DNA of 64,000 nt from Arthrobacter cryoconiti (GTDB lineage Bacteria > Actinomycetota > Actinomycetes > Actinomycetales > Micrococcaceae). The notes below the pieces were generated by a model. That model ran no database searches. It was not told the DNA's origin and saw nothing but the letters and a program-made list of their open reading frames with translations. The DNA is taken from the NCBI RefSeq assembly GCF_020905375.1, contig NZ_JAJJBU010000022.1, positions 1 to 64,000 on the forward strand. The letters run 5' to 3'. Of this stretch, positions 7,090 to 13,817 are shown in pieces. Each line of letters begins with the position of its first letter. Positions within the stretch are counted from its first letter, which is position 1. The translations under genes and the position numbers were made by a program.

Positions 7090-8859
7090 CTATTTACGTC
7101 CGATAAACCAGTCTTGGAGTTTCTTCAGACGCTGCTGAAGTTGGGGCTCGTTCGCTTGGGCAACAGCGGGTCCTCCACAAATACGGCGAAGTTCGCTGTG
7201 GACCTTACCGTGCGGCATACCGGAACGGGCACTCCACGCTGAAACGTTCTTAGCCAGTTCGTGGCGCAGATCCATCAACATGCGGTGGTCCACCACTTCT
7301 GGCACCGACGGTTCCGGCTCTGCGGCGCTTTTTGTACGCCGGCGGGTCTGTTGATCCGCTTGGCGCTGGCGCAGCAAGACACCCATCTGCTCGGCATCGA
7401 GCAGTCCTGGAATGCCTAGGAAGTCCATTTCGTCGTCGCTGCCGATGGCACCACCGGCGCCGAATTCTCCGCCGTCGAAAAGCACTTTGTCAAAGGACGC
7501 TTGAGACTCAAGCGCCTCAAATTTGAACTTCTCCAAGGTATCGGAGGCTTTTTCCTCCCGGTTTGCCTCGTCCATCTGCGAATCGTCGATGAAGCCATCA
7601 GATTCCTTATCCGGGCGGTCCAAGGCGTGGTCACGTTCAAGCTCGAGTTGGCTGGCCAGCTCCATCAGATTGGGCACGGAGGGCAGGAAAACCGACGCCG
7701 TCTCACCTCGCTTGCGGGCGCGAACAAAACGACCGATCGCTTGGGCGAAGAACAGCGGAGTGGCCGTGGACGTCGCATAGACGCCTACCGCCAAACGCGG
7801 CACATCTACACCTTCGGATACCATCCGCACCGCCACCATCCAGCGCTTTTCACCGGCAGAAAAGGAGTCGATCTTGTCTGACGCCTTAGCATCATCGGAG
7901 AGGATTACCGTGGGTGATTCGCCGGTTATTTTCTTAAGCTGAGCGGCATAAGCGCGGGCATCTTCATGGTCTGTGGCAATGACGAGCCCTCCGGCATCCG
8001 GGACAGAGCGACGCACCTGCAAGAGCCTTTGATCGGCTGCCGCGAGCACAGCAGGAATCCACTCCCCTGTTGGGTTCAGCGCTGTACGCCATGCTTGGGA
8101 GGTGATGTCCTTCGTCACAGGTGCCCCCAGCGTCGCAGCCATTTCCTCTCCAGCACTAGTCCGCCAGCGCATCTGGCCCGAATACGCCATGAACATAACC
8201 GGACGGACCACGTGATCTTTCAGCGCCTCACCGTAGCCATAGTTATAGTCGGCACGGGAGCGACGGATGCCATCTTGTCCTTGGACATACTCGACAAATG
8301 GGATCGGCGAGGTATCAGAACGGAAGGGCGTACCGGTCAAGGCAAGGCGCCTCGCGGCGGGGTCGAAGGCCTCGCGAATGCCGTCACCCCAGGACAGCGC
8401 GTCTCCTCCGTGGTGGATTTCATCCAAGATCACGAGGGTGCGCGCTGCCTCGGTTTTGGCCCGATGCAGGAGCGGTTTACTGGCCACCTGCGCGTAGGTC
8501 ACGGCAACTCCGATAAAACCCTTGCCGTGGCGACCGTCAGTATTTTTGAAATTCGGATCGATCGAAATACCCACCCGGGCCGCAGCATCGGCCCATTGAC
8601 GCTTGAGGTGATCCGTGGGCGTGACAATGGTGATGCGGTTGATGGTGCCACGGGACAAGAGTTGCGTCGCGACGTGGAGTGCGAAGGTGGTCTTTCCTGC
8701 TCCAGGAGTTGCCACGGCCAAAAAGTCCCGCGGATTCAAGCTAAAGTACTTCTCCATTGCCTCGCTCTGCCAGGCACGCAGTTTCTGGGCGGTGCCCCAC
8801 GCGGCCCGTTCTGGGTAGGCCGGAGGAAGCGACGGACCGCCAAACAGTGTTTCCGTCAC
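7090..8859 (-). CDS. SF2 DEAD/DEAH-type helicase (DEIH box)
   Basis: A 589-residue superfamily 2 helicase/translocase. Motif I is ATPGAGKTTFA near residue 50, motif II VILDEIHHG, motif III ALTGTPFRSD and motif VI AIGRFVRARKRG; the two RecA lobes cover about residues 30-400. The last 190 residues are charged and unlike known nuclease or primase domains. It resembles the helicase half of type III restriction and DISARM-like enzymes only in the general fold; no methylase or nuclease lies nearby, and this family is part of the conserved actinobacterial chromosome, so a housekeeping DNA/RNA role is more likely. Start is GTG at 8859. DUF3039 lies just upstream on the same strand. Confidence 0.85.
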   Translation of the reverse strand: MTETLFGGPSLPPAYPERAAWGTAQKLRAWQSEAMEKYFSLNPRDFLAVATPGAGKTTFALHVATQLLSRGTINRITIVTPTDHLKRQWADAAARVGISIDPNFKNTDGRHGKGFIGVAVTYAQVASKPLLHRAKTEAARTLVILDEIHHGGDALSWGDGIREAFDPAARRLALTGTPFRSDTSPIPFVEYVQGQDGIRRSRADYNYGYGEALKDHVVRPVMFMAYSGQMRWRTSAGEEMAATLGAPVTKDITSQAWRTALNPTGEWIPAVLAAADQRLLQVRRSVPDAGGLVIATDHEDARAYAAQLKKITGESPTVILSDDAKASDKIDSFSAGEKRWMVAVRMVSEGVDVPRLAVGVYATSTATPLFFAQAIGRFVRARKRGETASVFLPSVPNLMELASQLELERDHALDRPDKESDGFIDDSQMDEANREEKASDTLEKFKFEALESQASFDKVLFDGGEFGAGGAIGSDDEMDFLGIPGLLDAEQMGVLLRQRQADQQTRRRTKSAAEPEPSVPEVVDHRMLMDLRHELAKNVSAWSARSGMPHGKVHSELRRICGGPAVAQANEPQLQQRLKKLQDWFIGRK

Positions 8860-8896
8860 AAAAGTCCCGCCATCAAATCACTTCTTTCCTTGCGCA

Positions 8897-8936
8897 CCCG
8901 GTTTCCGGGCACGCGAAATGCACGGTTCTTAACCGT
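8897..8936. promoter_or_regulatory. Two adjacent hairpins between DUF3039 gene and helicase
   Basis: CCCGG-TTT-CCGGG (8897-8909) and ACGGTT-CTT-AACCGT (8922-8936) lie in the 110-bp gap. Neither is followed by a T-run on the minus strand, so they could be a processing or attenuation element rather than a full terminator. Confidence 0.4.
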
Positions 8937-8969
8937 ACTTTCACAACTATTACATCCGTGAGGATTGTT

Positions 8970-9293
8970 TCACTTCTTCGGGTTCTTGGGGCCCTTGCCC
9001 TTACCACCGCTGGGATTCATGCCCTCAAAAATGGCTTTGCACTCAGGGCACACGGGAAACTTATGTGGATCTCGACCAGGAGTCCACACTTTTCCACATA
9101 ACGCGACTACTGGATCGCCTGTCATGGCCGATTCCATGATCTTTTCTTTGCGGACATAGTGAGAGAATCTCTCACTATCTCCCGGTTCTACTTCCGCGAG
9201 CCGCTCTTGGCGCTCAATAACGGCAGTGGATCCTCCGCTTCGGCCGTCGTCATAACGGGGATCGCTTTCGAAGGGGTCTGGTGGCAAGCTCAT
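8970..9293 (-). CDS. DUF3039 family protein
   Basis: A 107-residue actinobacterial protein of the DUF3039 family, function unknown. The N-terminal half is acidic and Arg-rich; the second half has ALCGKVW, then DPHKFPVCPECKAIF, whose three cysteines and histidine look like a small zinc-binding site, followed by a Gly/Lys-rich tail that may bind nucleic acid. The ATG at 9293 stands 6 nt after TAGAAT, which indicates a leaderless mRNA. It lies upstream of the DEIH helicase on the same strand with a 110-bp gap that contains two hairpins. Confidence 0.85.
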   Translation of the reverse strand: MSLPPDPFESDPRYDDGRSGGSTAVIERQERLAEVEPGDSERFSHYVRKEKIMESAMTGDPVVALCGKVWTPGRDPHKFPVCPECKAIFEGMNPSGGKGKGPKNPKK

Positions 9294-9299
9294 GAAGTT

Positions 9300-9305
9300 A
9301 TTCTA
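9300..9305 (-). promoter_or_regulatory. -10 box of leaderless DUF3039 gene
   Basis: TAGAAT ending 6 nt before the ATG at 9293; no ribosome-binding site in between. Confidence 0.6.
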
Positions 9306-9388
9306 GCCGGTTTCGACTTTCGACTCACCGTGCCAAGCTCCCCACCGAAGGAGAAATTATGTGTTCACTTCATCCTTTGGCTGATTCT

Positions 9389-10171
9389 TTAGAGTCCCTG
9401 CCAATGCGGCTTGTTGTCATAGGCGTGGCGGTATGTGGCCGCACCAACTAGTTTGCTGGCAGCCGCTTCGTCAATGATGACGGTGGCATGGGGATGGAAT
9501 TGCAATATGGACGCCGGGCAACTCGCCGAAACAGGTCCTTCCACGAAGTCATGGACGGCTTCGGCCTTTCCCGCACCAAACGCAACAAGAACCAAGTGGC
9601 AGGCATCCATGATGGTGCCCAAGCCCTGGGTCAGCACGTGATGGGGAACCGCCTCGATGCTATCGAAGAAGCGCGCATTGTCTTCCCTCGTCTGATCCGC
9701 CAGCGTTTTGATGCGAGTGCGAGATGCGAGCGAGGAACCAGGCTCGTTGAAACCGATGTGTCCGTTCGTTCCCACGCCAAGTATCTGCAGGTCCACTCCC
9801 CCGGCAGCCTTGATGGCTTCTTCGTATGCTTTGCAAGCTGCCTCAACATCCGTGGCGGCACCGTCGGGCCCGTGGACGTTCTCCGGGGCGACGTCCACGC
9901 GGTTGGTGAACTCACGGCGAATCACTTCCCGGTAAGACTCAAAGTGGCCCACTGGCAGACCCACGTACTCGTCCAAAGCAAAGCCGCTGGCCTGCGAAAA
10001 GCTCAATCCATGCTCCTCGTGACGCCGCGCCAACTCGTCATAGATGGGCAATGGCGAGGACCCTGTGGCAAGGCCAAGCACTGCGCGCGGCTTTTTGCGG
10101 ACTAAAGACTCAATGGCGTCCGCAGCCAGAACGCCAACCTCTTTGTTGCCGGGGAGAATGATTACCTCCAT
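9389..10171 (-). CDS. nagB: Glucosamine-6-phosphate deaminase
   Basis: Turns glucosamine-6-phosphate into fructose-6-phosphate and ammonia, the last step of N-acetylglucosamine use. The 260-residue product shows the sugar-phosphate loop LGLATGSSPLPIYDEL, the catalytic FALDEYVGL (Asp) and the ILGVGTNGHIGFNEPGSSL segment with active-site Asp-loop, His and Glu. AAGGA lies 9 nt before the ATG at 10171. It stands alone, with a hairpin between its start and the terminator of the ABC transporter genes. The partner deacetylase nagA is 9.6 kb away on the plus strand, so the pair is not an operon here. Confidence 0.96.
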   Translation of the reverse strand: MEVIILPGNKEVGVLAADAIESLVRKKPRAVLGLATGSSPLPIYDELARRHEEHGLSFSQASGFALDEYVGLPVGHFESYREVIRREFTNRVDVAPENVHGPDGAATDVEAACKAYEEAIKAAGGVDLQILGVGTNGHIGFNEPGSSLASRTRIKTLADQTREDNARFFDSIEAVPHHVLTQGLGTIMDACHLVLVAFGAGKAEAVHDFVEGPVSASCPASILQFHPHATVIIDEAAASKLVGAATYRHAYDNKPHWQGL

Positions 10172-10213
10172 GAAACACGATCCTTTCGCGGCATGTCAGT
10201 GCCTGATATCCCT

Positions 10214-10250
10214 GCTGGGCGAACAATGATGATCGGCGGGTTCGCCCTGC
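10214..10250 (-). promoter_or_regulatory. Dyad upstream of nagB
   Basis: GGGCGAAC (10217-10224) and GTTCGCCC (10240-10247) form a perfect 8-bp inverted repeat with a 15-nt centre, extended by two more pairs after one mismatch. It lies about 45 bp before nagB. It could be an operator or a leader hairpin; it does not match the DasR box I know. Confidence 0.35.
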
Positions 10251-10297
10251 AAAAACGCCCTGCCGTTGGTGTGCTGGTGCACAGTAACGGCAGGGCG
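10251..10297 (-). terminator. Intrinsic terminator after the ABC exporter genes
   Basis: A perfect 12-bp stem, CGCCCTGCCGTT at 10256-10267 with AACGGCAGGGCG at 10286-10297, followed on the minus strand by TTTTT (10255-10251). The loop itself can form a small GTGC/GCAC hairpin. It lies 45 bp after the permease stop. Confidence 0.85.
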
Positions 10298-10342
10298 ACT
10301 TTGCCATGCATCATGCTTTCTTAAACCCAACCTTATCGAGTG

Positions 10343-11926
10343 TCAGCGATCTGCCGAAACGGCTTGCAGCAATTCCGGCGCCCGTCGCTCATATTGCGCG
10401 GCTCCAAGCCGTATACCCAGCAGCAAATAGGCACATCCAAGTATGATTCCGGCCGCCAGGGCCAGCCAGCTAAACACCGGCTGGTTCACTACTGCACCAA
10501 TGACGACCAAAGCGACTACGGGAACCGTCAAAATCCCAGCACCGGCAAAGCCCACCAGCTGGACCAACACGGAGAAAAAATTGTTACCCGGTTTGGACTT
10601 CAAAGGGCTTTCTCCCGGAAGCGGGACGTTCAGGGTGAAGCGGGAGGAGAATACACTCGCCAGCCCCAGTCCTGCACCGGCCGCCACCAAAACCAAACCG
10701 ATCATGGCTGGCCAGGAGGACCAATTGTCCGCCAGTGCGGCACCAACGCTCGCGTACACCACACCCAAGGACAATGCCAGAAGACCGGCTGCGATGACCC
10801 TTCCAGTCCTATCGGCCCGCCCAGAGACTCCCGTCGCTAAATGAAGGGCAAATGCCGTGCTGTCGTAAGAGACATCCGAAGAAATACTCCACGCCACCAT
10901 GAATGCCGCAAAGGACGCCGCAAAACCCACCACGTTACCCATAGTCGCCAGGCCCCCGTTCTGGCCGGCAACAAACACGAAAATCAGCGGCAGAAGCGGT
11001 GCGATGACGAGCGAGGCACTATACCGTGGGTCTCGAATCCAGTACGTCAGGCTCCTGGCGGCAACCGCCCCTGTCGGTGTTCCGGGAAAACGCGCAAAGA
11101 AGCCAAGTTTGCCGCCTGTTCGTTTGAGTGATCCAGCGAATGCTGGAGTCACCAGGGCCCGAGCCAAAGACGTCTTCCATATCCACGCCAATACGGCCAT
11201 GGTGGCCAATGCGATCAGGAATTTCGCCCCGGCGGACACCAAGTGCCCGGATGCTAGGTCAGCTGGGACAGCCCAGATCGCACCCAGCGGCGTCCATGCC
11301 ACAGTGGCGCCAAGAGCAGGCAGGAACTCGGAAAAGTCGCGCATGCCAGCAGAAATGGTGCCAATGATGGGGCCCATGAGAATCAAAGGAATCACCAGAA
11401 GGATCCCGCTCACATCCTTGAAGCGCCGCGAGGAGGCGAGGCTTGTGCTAGCTGCTGTGATGGCACGGGAGGCGAGGATGCAGGTTAGTGCGGCCAGAAT
11501 GCCACAGGGCACCGCAACGAGTGCTATTGCTGGACTCTGCCACCATGCGACTGCCGTACCCACGGAGACAATGAGCGTGATAATGCCAGGAATACCGATG
11601 AAACTAGCTAAGGCCAGTCCAACGAGCATGGATTTTTCGGGGATGGCAAAAGTGACGAAACGGGCAGGTTCAAGCGTCATGTCCAAGCCAGAGGCCAGCA
11701 CTGGAATGATCAACCAGCCAAGGATCAAAGCAGCGCCGGCCAGAGTCACGACCGTCCGGATCAACTCGGGATCCGCGGTACCTAAAACAGCCAAACCCAC
11801 CAGAGAGATTCCGAGGATACCTAGGCCGTAAAGGCCTGCAAAGATCAGTCCGACCAATTGCCAGGGGCTTCTCTTCAGAGAGTTGCGTAGCAGCGTGATC
11901 TTTAAGCTCAGGAGGTGCGCAACCAT
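10343..11926 (-). CDS. ABC-2 type exporter, permease subunit
   Basis: A 527-residue polytopic membrane protein with about 12 hydrophobic segments spread from residue 25 to 510 and short charged loops such as RFKDVSG and SGRADRTGR. It is larger than the single six-helix ABC-2 unit, so one chain probably supplies both membrane halves. The start at 11926 overlaps the end of the ATPase gene by 19 nt, so the two subunits are coupled and form one exporter. The substrate cannot be read from sequence; related pairs export drugs, lipids or peptides. A strong intrinsic terminator follows. Confidence 0.85.
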   Translation of the reverse strand: MVAHLLSLKITLLRNSLKRSPWQLVGLIFAGLYGLGILGISLVGLAVLGTADPELIRTVVTLAGAALILGWLIIPVLASGLDMTLEPARFVTFAIPEKSMLVGLALASFIGIPGIITLIVSVGTAVAWWQSPAIALVAVPCGILAALTCILASRAITAASTSLASSRRFKDVSGILLVIPLILMGPIIGTISAGMRDFSEFLPALGATVAWTPLGAIWAVPADLASGHLVSAGAKFLIALATMAVLAWIWKTSLARALVTPAFAGSLKRTGGKLGFFARFPGTPTGAVAARSLTYWIRDPRYSASLVIAPLLPLIFVFVAGQNGGLATMGNVVGFAASFAAFMVAWSISSDVSYDSTAFALHLATGVSGRADRTGRVIAAGLLALSLGVVYASVGAALADNWSSWPAMIGLVLVAAGAGLGLASVFSSRFTLNVPLPGESPLKSKPGNNFFSVLVQLVGFAGAGILTVPVVALVVIGAVVNQPVFSWLALAAGIILGCAYLLLGIRLGAAQYERRAPELLQAVSADR

Positions 11927-12711
11927 TGAAGCCCCCCAGCCTGGTGCCGTCCGCCTACCAGTTCAACGAATTTTTCTTCAAGGCTCATCCCGTCCCGCAC
12001 GCTCTCCACCGTTCCGGCAGCAAGCACATTTCCCCCAGCGATCACAGCGACGTGGTCGCACATCCGCTGCACTAGGTCCATGACATGGCTGGAGACTATT
12101 ACCGTGCCACCCGAGGCTACATAATCGGTCAGAAGGTCTCGAATGTTAGCTGAGGAGACGGGATCGACCGACTCAAAGGGCTCATCCAAAACCAAGAGTT
12201 TGGGCGCGTGGATCAAGGCCGAGGCCAACGCGATTTTCTTCGTCATACCCGCGGAGTAATCCACGACCAAGGTGCCGGCGTCCTTCGCCAGATCGAGAGC
12301 CTCTAATAGATCTTTGACGCGTGAGGCAACAGTCTCCTTGTCCATCCCACGCAAGAGTCCGGCGTACGTCACTAGCTGTTCTCCGGAGAGCCTGTCGAAG
12401 AGGCGGACTCCATCCGGCAAGATACCCATGAGTCTTTTTGCTTCCAGTGGGTGCCTCCATACGTCCACCCCAAGCACTTGTGCGGTTCCGGCGTCCGGAC
12501 GCATCAGCCCCGTCGCCATGGATAACGATGTTGTCTTCCCGGCGCCGTTGGGTCCTACCAACCCGTAGAACGATCCGGCAGGAACGTCCAAATTGATGGC
12601 GTTAACGGCCGTCTTGGCACCAAACCGCTTCGTGAGCCCGCGCAGGGACAGTGCGGGGAAGTTTGTGGCAGGCGCACTACCAAGAGGTACATGGGGCAAA
12701 GATTCAGTCAT
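11908..12711 (-). CDS. ABC exporter, ATP-binding subunit
   Basis: A 267-residue nucleotide-binding subunit. Walker A is GPNGAGKTTSLS near residue 55, the signature reads DYSAGMTKKI (the YSxGM form usual in ABC-2 exporters, not LSGGQ), Walker B is LLVLDEPFESVDP and the switch His is in VIVSSHVMDL. The ATG at 12711 comes 6 nt after TAGCGT with no ribosome-binding site, indicating a leaderless mRNA. It precedes and overlaps its permease. Confidence 0.92.
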   Translation of the reverse strand: MTESLPHVPLGSAPATNFPALSLRGLTKRFGAKTAVNAINLDVPAGSFYGLVGPNGAGKTTSLSMATGLMRPDAGTAQVLGVDVWRHPLEAKRLMGILPDGVRLFDRLSGEQLVTYAGLLRGMDKETVASRVKDLLEALDLAKDAGTLVVDYSAGMTKKIALASALIHAPKLLVLDEPFESVDPVSSANIRDLLTDYVASGGTVIVSSHVMDLVQRMCDHVAVIAGGNVLAAGTVESVRDGMSLEEKFVELVGGRHQAGGLQWLRTS

Positions 12712-12717
12712 GACGCC

Positions 12718-12723
12718 ACGCTA
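12718..12723 (-). promoter_or_regulatory. -10 box of leaderless ABC ATPase gene
   Basis: TAGCGT ending 6 nt before the ATG at 12711. Confidence 0.5.
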
Positions 12724-12763
12724 GCAAACCGCACTCAGGCATTACGTCATCCGAAATGATGAA

Positions 12764-12795
12764 TTCGGCACGCGTGGAAGAACACGCGTGCCGAA
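12764..12795 (-). terminator. Terminator-like hairpin after the thioredoxin/TPR gene
   Basis: TTCGGCACGCGTG (12764-12776) and CACGCGTGCCGAA (12783-12795) form a perfect 13-bp stem with a 6-nt loop, 24 bp after the stop at 12819. The minus-strand flank is AT-rich (ATTCATCATTT) rather than a clean U-run, so it is a probable terminator. Confidence 0.65.
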
Positions 12796-12818
12796 GCAAC
12801 TGGGTCTTCCTATGGTGT

Positions 12819-13760
12819 CTAAAAGAGAGCCCGGGCCAGCGCTTGCCGGGAAGTGCTCACGCGCGCATCACCGACACCGACCACCTCGTAGAGCTCAAGT
12901 AGACGTACCCTCACGGCTTCGCGTTCCGGACCAAAATGAAGTGATATGAATTTCACCAGTCGGGCAAAAGCATCCTCCACATGCCCTCCCGTGACGTCGA
13001 GGTCTGCCACCGCCAATTGAGCCTCTACATCATCAGGGGCGTCGGCGGCACGTGCCCGCAACGCCTCCGCGGTTGAAGCATCCAGACCGGCGCGCCGGCT
13101 CATCAGGTGCACCTGAGCTAGGCCGATCTTAGCGTCGGCGTCATTTGGCTTTTCCGCCAGAGCCTTCTCATACGCGGCCGCGGCCGCAGCGAGATCACCA
13201 GCCTCAATGGCGTCCACGGCAGCTTGGTGCAGTGGCGGCAGGGGTGGGGCCGAAACGGGTGTGGGGTCCGGCTCACCACCCAAATTACCTTCCACCCCAT
13301 TGCTTGCCGCTACCTTGAGCAGTTCGTCAAGGAAGCCTTTGATTTGTTCTTCCGGCAAGTCCCCTTCAAACATAGGAACTGGCTGGCCGTTGATCAGCGC
13401 CACCACAGTGGGAACCGCAGTAACACCAAACGCTTGAGCGATTCCCGGACTTGTATCTGCATCTACCCGGCCCAGCGCAATCTTTCCGGCATACTCGTTC
13501 ATGAGTTTTTCGAGCACCCCGGACAGCGTGGCGGATTGGTTGGACCGTCCAGAGCCCAGCAGGACTAGGGCAGGCACCGTTTGGGACAAGGCCACGAATT
13601 CTTGGAAGCTTTGTTCATTGACGTCGACGGCGTACGGCGAAGGGCCGCCGGCATTTTCCGCAGGTGCCATGGCCCGGGCTTTTAATGCCGAGAGGTCGAC
13701 GGCGCCGCGAAGGTTCGGCCCCGGTGTGGAGTTGGCAGGCATAGAACTGTTCTTGGTCAT
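12819..13760 (-). CDS. Thioredoxin-fold/TPR protein, YbbN (CnoX)-like, without CXXC
   Basis: A 313-residue protein with a thioredoxin fold (about residues 45-155) followed by a TPR-like helical region (175-310) containing EAGDLAAAAAAYEKALAEKP. This two-part plan is that of E. coli YbbN/CnoX, a chaperone-holdase that works with DnaK/GroEL, and of M. tuberculosis Rv1324. The redox motif is lost: where WCxxC is expected the sequence reads LLGSGRSNQSAT, so thiol chemistry is not expected, while the cis-Pro loop TAVPTVVAL is kept. GAAAGTGAG precedes the ATG. It lies 57 bp downstream of the large surface protein gene and may be cotranscribed. Confidence 0.85.
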   Translation of the reverse strand: MTKNSSMPANSTPGPNLRGAVDLSALKARAMAPAENAGGPSPYAVDVNEQSFQEFVALSQTVPALVLLGSGRSNQSATLSGVLEKLMNEYAGKIALGRVDADTSPGIAQAFGVTAVPTVVALINGQPVPMFEGDLPEEQIKGFLDELLKVAASNGVEGNLGGEPDPTPVSAPPLPPLHQAAVDAIEAGDLAAAAAAYEKALAEKPNDADAKIGLAQVHLMSRRAGLDASTAEALRARAADAPDDVEAQLAVADLDVTGGHVEDAFARLVKFISLHFGPEREAVRVRLLELYEVVGVGDARVSTSRQALARALF

Positions 13761-13817
13761 TGACTCACTTTCAGTGTGCTTGATGCGTCGGATAGTCGGG
13801 ACTACACGTTGTTATTG

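Noticed and set aside
7090-9293. Helicase plus DUF3039 as a phage-defence island
   Set aside because: No nuclease, methylase or other effector nearby, and both genes belong to the conserved actinobacterial chromosome.
10214-10250. DasR/NagR operator before nagB
   Set aside because: The dyad does not resemble the TGGTCTAGACCA-type box, so it is reported only as an unassigned inverted repeat.
10899-11831. 310-codon plus-strand frame opposite the ABC permease
   Set aside because: It is a shadow of the well-supported permease; composition is Ala/Arg/Met-rich without protein-like pattern.
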